Assembly: GCA_017941735.1 (NCBI GenBank)
Contig: JAGAVW010000030.1
Coordinates: forward strand, 1-49,148
Direction: 5' to 3'
From: Solobacterium sp.
Lineage (GTDB): Bacteria > Bacillota_I > Bacilli_A > Erysipelotrichales > Erysipelotrichaceae
Length of the DNA stretch: 49,148 bases
Shown here: positions 1-8,370 of the stretch, one piece after another
Position numbering within the stretch: position 1 is the stretch's first letter
Layout: each line of letters starts with the position of its first letter
Made by a program: the position numbers and the translations under genes
The notes under the pieces: generated by a model
Databases searched by the model: none
Seen by the model: the letters and a program-made list of their open reading frames with translations, nothing else
Told to the model about the DNA's origin: nothing

Positions 1-7
1 ATGTAGA

Positions 8-129
8 CCCCTTTAAGGGGTAAGCCATAGTGCAGAGCACGGTTGGCGGTCATTTACGAGACCCTTAAGGGTCGATGTGTGGTATAGGCCCTTATAGGGG
101 AGCCGAAAAACCGCACGTTTCACGTGCGG
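8..129. repeat. cluster of four short hairpins at window start
   Basis: Non-coding stretch ahead of the first gene. Three palindromes share a CCCTT/AAGGG core: CCCCTT-T-AAGGGG (8-20), the perfect GACCCTTAAGGGTC (60-73) and CCCT-TAT-AGGG (89-99). A fourth hairpin follows, CCGCACGT-TTC-ACGTGCGG (111-129), without a T-tract. A GAGCCG precedes the last hairpin, which recalls the 3' end of group II introns, but the domain V pairing does not close properly. It may be the tail of an element or gene lying outside the window; its role is unknown. Confidence 0.35.
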
Positions 130-176
130 ATTGTTATTTATAAATCCTTTATTATTAATTTATAAGGAGAAGTGCT

Positions 177-1346
177 ATGGAAAAAGATAATATGAACTAC
201 GATGTAATTGAAGCTAGGTTAGATCAATTTGCGGGTGATATCGTCATTAAACGAAAAAATGAAATTGGTTATCCACAAAACCAAAAGAGCCAATTATTAA
301 ACTTTTATAAGTGGTTTTATGGAAGTGGGTTAAACCTATCCATGATAAATAATGTTGGGGATCCTTTTGATATAGAACATAAGCATTTAAATGCGAATAC
401 GCATGAATTTGAAAGAGAAACGATACAAAAATTGGCACCTCTATATGGTTTTGATTTGAATGATTTATGGGGCATTATCACCTTTAGTGGAACCGATGGG
501 AATAATCATGGCATTTATTTTGGCTCCAACTATCTTCAAAAAAAGACAGGACAAAGACCTATCGTATATGTATCTGATGCTGCACATTATTCGAGTAAGC
601 GATTGGCAGACCTACAAAATTTAGAATTAAGAGTTATTCCTTCCGATGTCCATGGTTGTATGATCAAAGAAGAATTTGAAAAGGCGATTGACCCAAGTAG
701 GCCAGCTCTTGTTGTATATGCGATTGGCACGACATTTAAAGGTGGCGTTGATGACATGGGAGAATTAAATAAAGTATTAGATCAGTACCCAGATATGGCT
801 GTATATCGGCATTTAGATGCGGCACTCTTTGGTGGGTACTTACCTTATACAAAATATAAAGATTTTATTAATCGTAACGTAAATCCGTTTGATTCCATTG
901 CGATTAGTGGTCATAAATTCTTTGGGATGGATGAACCAGCTGGTTTCTTTATTACCACTATGGATGTGAAGAATAATCAAAACCCAAATGAAATCTCTTA
1001 TCTGAATTGTAGTATGCCGATGATTAATTGTTCGCGTTCCGCTATGACCCCATTAAAACTATGGTGGGTATTAAATCATACGGATGAAGCTTCCTTTATT
1101 GAACAAACTGAAACCATGTTAGAAAATGCGAAGTGGTTTAAAGAAGAGTTGGATAAAATGGGATGGCCTGCTTGGGTAGAAGAGATGTCCAATACGGTCT
1201 ATTTTAAAAAGCCAAGAGAGGAAGTTATGGAAAAATATGTCCTTGCGCCAGATTATGATGAGCGTCTTGGTGGAGATCTTGCGCATATTGTGGTCATGCA
1301 GCATGTGACAAAAGAAGTCTTACAACGATTCATGGACCAATTATAA
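177..1346 (+). CDS. PLP-dependent histidine decarboxylase-like enzyme (group II decarboxylase)
   Basis: Cytosolic pyridoxal-phosphate decarboxylase of the histidine/aromatic amino-acid group II fold, 389 aa, the usual length for bacterial PLP-type histidine decarboxylases (about 380 aa). The PLP lysine is K247 in the motif ISGHKFFG; D214 in HLDAAL should bind the pyridine nitrogen and H137 in DAAHYSSK should stack on the ring. SGTDGNNHGIY near 104-114 matches the family's TNGGTEGN segment. The start is set by AAGGAGA at 164-170, seven bases before the ATG. The next gene, 57 bases on, is a MATE exporter, which fits production and export of an amine such as histamine. Histidine is the best substrate guess from overall similarity to the Morganella/Acinetobacter type, but another amino acid is possible. 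Confidence 0.8.
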   Translation: MEKDNMNYDVIEARLDQFAGDIVIKRKNEIGYPQNQKSQLLNFYKWFYGSGLNLSMINNVGDPFDIEHKHLNANTHEFERETIQKLAPLYGFDLNDLWGIITFSGTDGNNHGIYFGSNYLQKKTGQRPIVYVSDAAHYSSKRLADLQNLELRVIPSDVHGCMIKEEFEKAIDPSRPALVVYAIGTTFKGGVDDMGELNKVLDQYPDMAVYRHLDAALFGGYLPYTKYKDFINRNVNPFDSIAISGHKFFGMDEPAGFFITTMDVKNNQNPNEISYLNCSMPMINCSRSAMTPLKLWWVLNHTDEASFIEQTETMLENAKWFKEELDKMGWPAWVEEMSNTVYFKKPREEVMEKYVLAPDYDERLGGDLAHIVVMQHVTKEVLQRFMDQL

Positions 1347-1403
1347 GAAGAATAAAGAAAAAATAAAGATCCTAAATTATAATAAAACTATAAAAGGTAG
1401 CCT

Positions 1404-3182
1404 ATGTTTAAATCAGAGAAAAATGATATTCTAAGTAAATTGTTTTTTCGCTTACTTCCCATCCAAGTTTTGATTATTGCCATGGGGGCAATCAACTCCA
1501 TTGTGGATGGTTCCATTGCGGGACAATTTATTGATGCAACAACGGTTGGCGTTGTTGGGTTATATTTTTCTATGGTAAATATTTTGACTGCCATTGGGAA
1601 TACTTTTTTAGGTGGGACAGCCGTACTATGTGGGCGCTATATGGGGGCTGGAAACTTAAAGAAAACCAATGGTATCTTTACCCTTAATTTATTTACGATT
1701 ACGATTGTTGGGATTGTATTAACGCTTATCAGTTTATTATTTAGTGGGCCTTTAGCGGTATTCTTAGGGGCAAGTGAAGAGTTAAAGCCCGCATTAATGC
1801 TTTATATTATGGGTTATGCGGTTGGTATTATTCCACAATTATTAGCCCAACAAATCGTTGCCTTCTTACAATTAGAAAGACAAAATGTAAGAAGCTATAT
1901 TGGCATTGCCGGTATGATTCTTTCCAATATCATTGGCGATGTATTGTTTGTGGCGATATGGAAGTGGGGAGTCTTAGGACTCGCTCTAGCAACTTCCTTT
2001 AGTAACCTTGTCTATTTTGTGATTCTAGGCCAATACTATTTCACTAAGAAAGCGCAATTGAAGTTTAATCGTAAAGAAATGGATATGCATGATTTATGGC
2101 CACTGATTAAAATTGGCTTCCCCGGAGCGATGTTGGTGTTATGTTTAGCGGCACGTAGTTTAGTCATTAACCGAGTCTTATTACGCTATGCAGGAAATGA
2201 TGGTTTATCAGCCATGTCTGCCTACAACATGATTGGTGGTTTATTTATTGCGTATTGTTTAGGGGTAGGCGCTGTCGTACGTATGTTAGTGAGTGTGTTT
2301 ATTGGAGAAGAGGATAAAGAATCCATTAAGCATATTATGAAGATTGTCTTTACGAAAGGGGCAGTTATCACTATTATCATAACGATATTGATTGTTTTAT
2401 CTTCTGGTTGGATTACCCAAATCTTCTTCCCAGATAAAACAACCCATGTCTATGCCATCACAAAACAATTAATGATTATCTATGGGGCATGTATTCCTAT
2501 GATTCAAGTTTGTTGTGTATTTACCAATTACTTACAAGCTTGGGAACATCATATTTATGTGAATATCTTATCTGCCTTTGATGGTTTCTTCGCCATGGTT
2601 ATACCAGCTTTATTATTAGCACCCATCATGGGGGTGTTAGGAATTTGGCTTGCGGTACCTATTGGCATCTTTATGACGATGATGTTAACGCCGTTATATT
2701 GTATCTTCTATTGGAAACGTTGGCCTAAGAATTTAGATGAATGGCTTTTCTTCCCGAAAGGTTTTGGCACAAATCCAGAGAATCGTTTGGATGTGCATAT
2801 TGATACGGTTGAAGATGTCACGAAGACCGCAAAGACGGTACAAGATTTCTGTCGCAGTCATAACCTTGATGAAAAGACTTCATATTATGCTGCCCTATGT
2901 CTAGAAGAAATGGCTGCGAATGTTGTAGAACATGGTTACCACAAAGACAACAAAGGACACTCCATTGATCTTCATGTCATCTATAAAGAAGATGGTGTTG
3001 TGTTGCGTATGAAAGATGACTGTATCCCATTCAATCCAAAAGAAAGAGCGGAAATTGTGGATAGTGAAGATCCTATTAAAAATATTGGCGTGCGTATGGT
3101 TATGAAGATTGCGGATGAAGTTGTATATAACAACCTACTAGGACTCAATGTCTTAACCATGACGATTCGCTCACATGCATAA
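1404..3182 (+). CDS. MATE-family exporter fused to a C-terminal RsbW-like ATPase domain
   Basis: Membrane transporter of 592 aa. Residues 1 to about 450 form a MATE multidrug/metabolite exporter with about twelve hydrophobic segments. Residues about 460-592 are soluble and form a GHKL (HATPase_c_2, anti-sigma-factor kinase-like) domain: N-box EEMAANVVEHG with N506, and a G1-like DDCIPFNP with D538/D539, then a Gly-containing NIGVRMVMKIAD segment. A plain MATE protein ends near residue 450, so this is a genuine in-frame fusion. The ribosome site is AAAGGTAG before the ATG. It lies 57 bases after the decarboxylase and 27 bases before the serpin, so the three may be co-transcribed. The ATPase part could gate transport or phosphorylate a partner; neither is shown by the sequence. 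Confidence 0.85.
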   Translation: MFKSEKNDILSKLFFRLLPIQVLIIAMGAINSIVDGSIAGQFIDATTVGVVGLYFSMVNILTAIGNTFLGGTAVLCGRYMGAGNLKKTNGIFTLNLFTITIVGIVLTLISLLFSGPLAVFLGASEELKPALMLYIMGYAVGIIPQLLAQQIVAFLQLERQNVRSYIGIAGMILSNIIGDVLFVAIWKWGVLGLALATSFSNLVYFVILGQYYFTKKAQLKFNRKEMDMHDLWPLIKIGFPGAMLVLCLAARSLVINRVLLRYAGNDGLSAMSAYNMIGGLFIAYCLGVGAVVRMLVSVFIGEEDKESIKHIMKIVFTKGAVITIIITILIVLSSGWITQIFFPDKTTHVYAITKQLMIIYGACIPMIQVCCVFTNYLQAWEHHIYVNILSAFDGFFAMVIPALLLAPIMGVLGIWLAVPIGIFMTMMLTPLYCIFYWKRWPKNLDEWLFFPKGFGTNPENRLDVHIDTVEDVTKTAKTVQDFCRSHNLDEKTSYYAALCLEEMAANVVEHGYHKDNKGHSIDLHVIYKEDGVVLRMKDDCIPFNPKERAEIVDSEDPIKNIGVRMVMKIADEVVYNNLLGLNVLTMTIRSHA

Positions 3183-3209
3183 ATCACACTGTGTAAAAAG
3201 GATAAGGCT

Positions 3210-4904
3210 ATGAAAAAAGAATCCGGGAAAGCAGAAAAGTTATTAAAATACAGCATTCTATGCGTTCTTGTTTTTGCGCTTGCTATTTTAGGTTTTGGCT
3301 TTGTTCGTAATCACTTTCACTTTCAAAATTCAAACGAACCGGTTGTGGATGAACCAACATCCGAAACAGAAAAACCCATTTCTTCTACCAATCAAACCGA
3401 TTGGCAACTTGGTGCAATCATTCAAGAGAAAGATGAAATGGTGCGCAATATCCTTCGCCTTGATGAAATAGATTGGAAGAATCGAAAAGACGAATTGAGT
3501 GAATTTACAAATCAATATAATAGCTTTGCAAAGAAGGTTGTAAATCAAACAATTAATAAAGGGGAAAACTATGTGGTATCTCCCATTTCCCTTTATTATG
3601 CTTTAGGTTTATTGAGCAATGCAGCCGTCGGGGAAACACAAACCCAATTAACGCAATTATTGGGGATGGATAATGAAACGTTAAATGACAAACTCTACAT
3701 ATACAAATCAAATTTTGTTTCCCAATGGGGTGGTAAGAATTTAACCATGGGTAATTCTCTATGGTTAAACAAGGATATGAATTACACCATTAATGAGAAT
3801 TACAAAGAGGTCATACAAACCTATTATGGTAGTGATATCTTCTTGTCTAGTTTTAATGATCCAAATACCATTCCAAAAATGAATCAATGGGTGGAAGAGA
3901 ATACTTTATATATGATTCACGACTTATTTAATCCAGATAATGTCAAACAAGAGAATTCATTTGTGGTGTGTAATGCGCTCGCCTTTGATGATAAGTGGAT
4001 TTTGGAGTTTGATCCAGAAAAGAATACAGAAGAAGTCTTTAAGAACTATGATTCTTCCTATGTGAAAACCGATTTTATGCATCATGTAGAAGAAGGCTAT
4101 TGGCAAAATGAAAATGCGAAAGGGATTTATAAGTATTTAAATAGTGCGAACCTGATTTTGATTCAACCAAACGAAAATATGGATATTTATGAGTATCTAA
4201 ATCAAATGAATCCAGATACCTTTAGTAATTTCATGAGTGAAGTGATTTATCGAGACAATGAAACGGCGACCACAATTGATGTACATTATACAAATCTAAC
4301 CATACCCAAATTTAAATATGATAGCACGATTGAATTTAATGAAATGTTACAAGCTTCAGGTGTAACCAAAATTTTTGAGGAAGATGGAAATCTTTCACGC
4401 ATGCTGAGTGAAGGAGAGAATCGTCTATATCTAGAAGGAATTCTTCAAAAGGCAACGATTGATCTGAATGAAGAAGGAATTAGTGCTGCTGCAGCCACCA
4501 TGGGTGGTGGTTTAGGTGGTGCAGGTGGAGGTAAAACCGAGATTCCGGTTTATCACGAACTACGTTTAGACCGTCCATTCATCTATGCATTAGTAAAAGA
4601 GAACATCCCCATTTTTGTGGGCGTTGTGTGTCAAAAAGAAGGACCTTCAGCAAGTGCAAGTGAATATGGAGTATCCACAAGCGGTTCTGTGATTGGGAAA
4701 GCACTTGTAAGAGTAAGCGCATTAAACATACGAACCGCACCCTCTACCAGTGCTAAAACAAGTGGTACAGCATTCGAGAATAAAACCTATGATGTATACG
4801 AAACAAAAAACGCAGATGGTTATACTTGGTATCGCATAGGGGATAACGAGTGGATTGCGAGCGATGGGTCATGGGTTTCTTACCAACCAAATGGAAATGG
4901 ATAA
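3210..4904 (+). CDS. membrane-anchored serpin with C-terminal SH3-like domain
   Basis: Serine/cysteine protease inhibitor displayed outside the cell. Residues about 12-32 form one uncleaved-looking transmembrane anchor, followed by a linker. The serpin fold runs from about 105 (NSFAKKVVNQ, then SPISLYYALGLLSNAA) to about 480 (RPFIYALVKENIPIFVGVV). The hinge EEGISAAAAT (421-430) is of the inhibitory type, so the loop should insert into the sheet. The reactive loop is glycine-rich; counting from P15=G423 places P1-P1' at G437-A438 (L-G-G|A). Residues about 498-560 form a bacterial SH3 (SH3b) module with RTAPSTSAK and WYRIG, probably cell-wall binding. It follows the MATE gene by 27 bases with AAGGATAAGG before the ATG. 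The target protease cannot be read from the sequence. Confidence 0.9.
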   Translation: MKKESGKAEKLLKYSILCVLVFALAILGFGFVRNHFHFQNSNEPVVDEPTSETEKPISSTNQTDWQLGAIIQEKDEMVRNILRLDEIDWKNRKDELSEFTNQYNSFAKKVVNQTINKGENYVVSPISLYYALGLLSNAAVGETQTQLTQLLGMDNETLNDKLYIYKSNFVSQWGGKNLTMGNSLWLNKDMNYTINENYKEVIQTYYGSDIFLSSFNDPNTIPKMNQWVEENTLYMIHDLFNPDNVKQENSFVVCNALAFDDKWILEFDPEKNTEEVFKNYDSSYVKTDFMHHVEEGYWQNENAKGIYKYLNSANLILIQPNENMDIYEYLNQMNPDTFSNFMSEVIYRDNETATTIDVHYTNLTIPKFKYDSTIEFNEMLQASGVTKIFEEDGNLSRMLSEGENRLYLEGILQKATIDLNEEGISAAAATMGGGLGGAGGGKTEIPVYHELRLDRPFIYALVKENIPIFVGVVCQKEGPSASASEYGVSTSGSVIGKALVRVSALNIRTAPSTSAKTSGTAFENKTYDVYETKNADGYTWYRIGDNEWIASDGSWVSYQPNGNG

Positions 4905-4922
4905 AAAGATTAAAGCATTTAA

Positions 4923-4944
4923 AAACCTATCTTGCGATAGGTTT
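4923..4944. terminator. bidirectional hairpin between serpin and DUF1232 gene
   Basis: Stem AAACCTATC (4923-4931), loop TTGC, arm GATAGGTTT (4936-4944). It sits in the convergent gap and overlaps the stop codon of the minus-strand gene. The downstream T content is modest on the plus strand (ATTTGTTTG). Confidence 0.6.
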
Positions 4945-5356
4945 ATTTGTTTGCGGTTTGTTTTTCTTTCCAAGTTTTGTAGGCTTTAAGCTCTGGTTCG
5001 ATTGCCTTTAAAGCAACCGCAACGATTGCTACATCATCAAGCCAACCTAATACCGGAATGGAATCCTTAATCAAATCTTTTTTCTTAATCACATATAAGA
5101 ATGCACTGACTACAATCGCAATGACTTTTGGTGAAACTTCGGTGTATTCTTTTTTTGCGTAACTTTGAATGAGTTCAAATAATGTTTGTCCATCTTGGAT
5201 TGTTGATTTGAGAATTGGTACGGCATCAATTTGTGCTTTTACCGTATCTAAGAGTTCCTTCAAATCCTTATCATTTGTGAGTACTTTTTGGGCACGATTA
5301 ATTCCATCGTCTAAGATCTTTTCAATCTTCTCCACATCGATTACTTGATTATCCAT
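4943..5356 (-). CDS. DUF1232 (YkvA-like) protein
   Basis: Protein of 137 aa. The N-terminal half is helical and charged; residues about 75-120 hold the DUF1232 signature (YVIKKKDLIKDSIPVLGWLDDVAIVAVAL), where a short hydrophobic hairpin is followed by LGWLDD. The function of the family is unknown. AGGAGG lies 8-9 bases before the ATG and a TATAAT (5382-5387, minus strand) lies just upstream, so the gene seems to have its own promoter. It converges with the serpin gene. Confidence 0.75.
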   Translation of the reverse strand: MDNQVIDVEKIEKILDDGINRAQKVLTNDKDLKELLDTVKAQIDAVPILKSTIQDGQTLFELIQSYAKKEYTEVSPKVIAIVVSAFLYVIKKKDLIKDSIPVLGWLDDVAIVAVALKAIEPELKAYKTWKEKQTANK

Positions 5357-5402
5357 AATAGTTTCCTCCTACTATTTTTATTATAAAATGAATCGTTAAA
5401 GA

Positions 5403-6581
5403 TTACATACTTTCTTCATGTGTAAATAAACGCTGATGATTTCCACTTGGAATCTTATAAAAATATAGAAGTACAGCCGAAAGAACTAAGATACCAAACA
5501 TCAATTGATACATCATGGTATATCCAGAAGTATCAATGATGCGACCTGCTACATTATTTAAAATAATAGACGCAAAACTACGTACCGTTCTTAATACAGA
5601 TAAGGAAAGCATTTGTTGGCGATGGTCAATAATCGTATTCACAATTTTTAAATTAATCATAATCGTCAACATATCAGGTAATTGTTTACCAATGAGGGTG
5701 GCAAGTATTTCTAATGGCATCGAAAGTTGGATTGCGTAAATACCAGTTTGAAGAAGTAAGATGCTAAGGGTAATCGCAAGGAGTGTTTTATTTGAAAAGC
5801 GATCCATAAAGCGACTTGAGAATAATACAAAGGGTGCTTCACAAATGGCCGCAATCGATAAAATCGTAGAGGCATGAGAAGCCTTTAAACCACGCGTTGT
5901 TAACATGGCAGGAATATAAGTATGCCCTACACTAATAACACCAGTAATAAGAGCGGTAAGAAGTAGGTAATAGAGAAACTTTTTATTTTTGAAAAGAGAA
6001 CTAATCGATACTGGTTCGGTATCTTTTTCTGTTTCTTCAAAGTTTAATTTTGGCTCGATCCCAAAAAAGCCAATCATACATATAAGGGTCGCAATCACAA
6101 AGGCAATATAGATTGCTTCAGGGGCAATCGCATCAAAGAGCACCCCAGAAAACTGAGTACCTAAAGCATAACCAATGGTTCCCCAAATACGAATCTTTCC
6201 ATAGGAGAAAGGAGAACCGGTTGCGATACGCTCAATGATGGTATCGTTACCACCAACAAATAGAACTAAAGCACTATATAAAAGTAGTGTGACTAGAAAG
6301 GATTTTGAAAGAATAAATAAAAGGGCAGAAGCAATCGACAATACAAACATGATTAAGCTAAGTCGTTTGAATTCATAATGATCAAAGAGATAGCCAATCC
6401 ATGGATGAAGGATTAAAGAAATGAAAAAAGAGGCCGATACAACAATGGAGATTTGTGAAGCACTATAGCCTCTATGTAATAAATAAACCGAAATAAAGGA
6501 AGAAGATAAAGCCATGGATAAAAAGTAAAAGGTATATAGAATGGTATAACTGAGATAACTATTTCTAAATGATTGTTTCAT
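5403..6581 (-). CDS. MFS transporter (LacY/nucleoside-symporter-like)
   Basis: Integral membrane protein of 392 aa with about twelve hydrophobic segments in two halves joined by a charged loop (FEETEKDTEPVSISSLFKNKKF, about 185-205). The N-terminal half has the MFS loop-2/3 pattern GYLFDHYEFKR, and RIWGTIGYALGTQ recalls the MFS_1_like/PPP group of sugar and nucleoside symporters. The start lies four bases after the stop of the MscS gene and lacks a well-spaced ribosome site, so translation is probably coupled. Substrate unknown. Confidence 0.8.
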   Translation of the reverse strand: MKQSFRNSYLSYTILYTFYFLSMALSSSFISVYLLHRGYSASQISIVVSASFFISLILHPWIGYLFDHYEFKRLSLIMFVLSIASALLFILSKSFLVTLLLYSALVLFVGGNDTIIERIATGSPFSYGKIRIWGTIGYALGTQFSGVLFDAIAPEAIYIAFVIATLICMIGFFGIEPKLNFEETEKDTEPVSISSLFKNKKFLYYLLLTALITGVISVGHTYIPAMLTTRGLKASHASTILSIAAICEAPFVLFSSRFMDRFSNKTLLAITLSILLLQTGIYAIQLSMPLEILATLIGKQLPDMLTIMINLKIVNTIIDHRQQMLSLSVLRTVRSFASIILNNVAGRIIDTSGYTMMYQLMFGILVLSAVLLYFYKIPSGNHQRLFTHEESM

Positions 6582-6585
6582 GTGG

Positions 6586-7359
6586 CTAATATAGTTGAAT
6601 CTCCTTCTTGATTAATTCTTCTGCTAGTTTTGGTAAGAGATTGTTTTTGACTTGCCCAAAATCTTGAAGACTCGTGGTGTAAATTGGAAAAGCAACAACG
6701 TAATAGTCTTTGGTTAAATCTTTGACAATGAGTTTCACGTCTTCATTCTTATTGATTAATACTTCTTCTTTTAAGAGTTGATTGATGAGTTCTTGAAGTT
6801 TCTTTAAATCGGTTGTGTTTGCGACTTTTAATTCAATGAGCTCGCTATAATGGCCATTACTCATATCTTCAATAATGGCGGTATTCATTAAGGTATTTGG
6901 AATAATGATTTCGGTATGTTCTTGGGTACGTAGAATCGTATGACGGAAGGTAATTTGTTCAACCGTGCCAGATAAGTTTTTCTCTTTTAAGCGAATGATA
7001 TCGCCAACCTTAAATGGTTGATGCACCGCTAAGAAAAAGCCAGCGATGTAGTTTCCAAAGGTGGTTTGCGCCGCAATACCAATCGCAATTGCGATAATAC
7101 TTGTCGCGCCTAATAACGTTGTACCAAGGGTATGAAGGGGTGAAATCTGGCGCATGATGATAATGAAGGCAATTAACCAGATGATGGCACGAATGGTATG
7201 GTAGAGATATTGATTCGTTGTGACTTTATCTTGGTATTTCTTATTAAAACGGGTGATGATTCGTTTACATATGTGATTCAAGAAAAGCGCAACCAAAATG
7301 GTTACGCAAGAACTAATCACAAAATATCGAAATCCATTTACAAATAATGTTTCTTCCAT
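6586..7359 (-). CDS. MscS-family mechanosensitive channel
   Basis: Small-conductance mechanosensitive channel of 257 aa that relieves turgor after osmotic downshock. Hydrophobic helices lie near 8-28, 50-72 and 80-105; the pore-lining helix is rich in A/G (GATSIIAIAIGIAAQTTFGNYIAG), followed by the family's FKVGDIIRL beta domain and the IPNTLMNTAII segment. An in-frame ATG 60 bases further upstream exists but lies inside the terminator hairpin of the preceding gene. I prefer the ATG at 7359 because a TATACT box (7366-7371) lies exactly six bases before it, giving a leaderless mRNA; no Shine-Dalgarno precedes either ATG. It is followed by the MFS gene with a four-base gap. Confidence 0.85.
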   Translation of the reverse strand: MEETLFVNGFRYFVISSCVTILVALFLNHICKRIITRFNKKYQDKVTTNQYLYHTIRAIIWLIAFIIIMRQISPLHTLGTTLLGATSIIAIAIGIAAQTTFGNYIAGFFLAVHQPFKVGDIIRLKEKNLSGTVEQITFRHTILRTQEHTEIIIPNTLMNTAIIEDMSNGHYSELIELKVANTTDLKKLQELINQLLKEEVLINKNEDVKLIVKDLTKDYYVVAFPIYTTSLQDFGQVKNNLLPKLAEELIKKEIQLY

Positions 7360-7365
7360 GGGATT

Positions 7366-7371
7366 AGTATA
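7366..7371 (-). promoter_or_regulatory. -10 box abutting the mscS start (leaderless candidate)
   Basis: TATACT on the minus strand, then six bases, then ATG. The -35 region at 17-base spacing is poor (TTTTCC). It lies just downstream of the terminator that ends the flavin-reductase gene. Confidence 0.45.
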
Positions 7372-7386
7372 ACAAGAAACCGGTAA

Positions 7387-7411
7387 AAGGAAAAAGAGCC
7401 AAGTGGCTCTT
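7387..7411 (-). terminator. intrinsic terminator after the flavin reductase gene
   Basis: Minus strand: AAGAGCC, loop ACTT, GGCTCTT (7411-7394) followed by TTTCCTTTT. It directly follows the stop codon at 7412-7414. Confidence 0.75.
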
Positions 7412-7987
7412 CTATTCACCTTTCATGAGTTTAGCACCCGCATTCCATGCTTGGCCAACTTTTTCTCCGGTTACATAATATCCATTTTTGAATTGGTCGA
7501 ATTGTAGGGCACGAAGTTTTTCCACATCAACTTTTCCATTTTCATCTAAGACACTTTCTTCTGCCTTTACATTCACAATTTTTCCAACCACACCAGAGAC
7601 ATGATCTGTCTTTAGGAATTCAAGTAATTCACATTCCAAGACAACTGGGAATTCTTCAATGATGGGTGCGTTGACCTTATCACTTTTAACGGCGTGATAT
7701 CCAGTCCGTTCAAATTTATCTTCCATTTTATTGCCCGAAGCAATGCCCACAAAGTCTGCGACATCCATATGTGCTTCGTCTGCTAGGGCAACTGTGAAGG
7801 CTTTACTTTCTTGGATGTTGAGCCAAGTTTTCTTTCCTTCGCCAATGAATAGGATAATTTCATCTTCATCACAGATTTGGCCCCAAGCTACATTCATCAC
7901 ATTTACTTTCTCATTTGCATCGTAAGCCGCAACCATTAATACAGGCATTGGGTAAACCGCTAAAACAACTCCTAAATCTTTTTTCAT
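7412..7987 (-). CDS. flavin reductase-like (FMN-binding split-barrel) protein
   Basis: Cytosolic flavoprotein of 191 aa of the flavin-reductase-like, FMN-binding family (MPVLMVAAYDANEKVNVMNVAWG at the N-terminus, KTWLNIQESKAFTVAL in the middle, GKIVNVKAEE near the C-terminus). Such proteins bind FMN in a split barrel and are common in anaerobes. The reading frame is open 36 bases further upstream, but the start chosen at 7987 has AAGGAAGGAAAG directly before it. It ends in its own terminator; partner reductase unknown. Confidence 0.8.
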   Translation of the reverse strand: MKKDLGVVLAVYPMPVLMVAAYDANEKVNVMNVAWGQICDEDEIILFIGEGKKTWLNIQESKAFTVALADEAHMDVADFVGIASGNKMEDKFERTGYHAVKSDKVNAPIIEEFPVVLECELLEFLKTDHVSGVVGKIVNVKAEESVLDENGKVDVEKLRALQFDQFKNGYYVTGEKVGQAWNAGAKLMKGE

Positions 7988-8080
7988 ACGCTTTCCTTCC
8001 TTCTTATAAATAGATGGTAACATTATGTGTTTTTTCCAACAAGTATTCTTCTTTTTATTGGATTACAAACAAACGAAAGA

Positions 8081-8099
8081 AAAGAGCACTAGGCTCTTT
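8081..8099 (-). terminator. terminator after the DUF1858 gene
   Basis: AAAGAGC (8081-8087), loop ACTAG, GCTCTTT (8093-8099). On the minus strand it is followed by TCTTTCG. It directly follows the stop codon of the gene ending at 8101. Confidence 0.65.
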
Positions 8100-8100
8100 C

Positions 8101-8325
8101 TTATTTGTTGTGCTCGTCAATCATCTTTTCAATTTCTTCTAGGACCTTTGTTTCATCAAGGTTAAAACGTGCACAGATGTCACCTAAGGTCGCACTTTTT
8201 AAGAAAAGTTTCGCAAGTGGGGAGTCAATGATTTTGAAAGCATCTCCCATCTTTTTGATTTCTTCCGTTAACCAAGGATATTGGTTGATAAGATCCATTG
8301 CTTTGGTGTCGCGATTAATATTCAT
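8101..8325 (-). CDS. DUF1858 domain protein
   Basis: Small soluble protein of 74 aa made of one DUF1858 domain (MDLINQYPWLTEEIKKMGDAFKIIDSPL ... LGDICARFNLDETKVLEEIEKMI). This domain is often the N-terminal piece of hybrid-cluster or redox proteins and resembles the N-terminal part of ScdA/Ric. Here it stands alone. AAAGGAG lies before the ATG, and terminators lie on both sides, so it is probably a single-gene unit. Confidence 0.75.
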   Translation of the reverse strand: MNINRDTKAMDLINQYPWLTEEIKKMGDAFKIIDSPLAKLFLKSATLGDICARFNLDETKVLEEIEKMIDEHNK

Positions 8326-8348
8326 AGATACTCCTTTCTGTTAGAAAA

Positions 8349-8370
8349 AAACTTCCTTATGTGGAAGTTT
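8349..8370 (-). terminator. intrinsic terminator of the CHAP gene
   Basis: Minus strand AAACTTCC, loop ACATAA, GGAAGTTT, followed by TTTTCTAAC. The outer base pairs overlap the stop codon of the gene ending at 8369. Confidence 0.8.

Noticed and set aside
98..130. Group II intron domain V
   Set aside because: GAGCCG is present, but the expected CGGTTC partner and GAAA tetraloop are not; the closest pairing leaves a mismatch and the hairpin is of another form. No reverse transcriptase is in the window.
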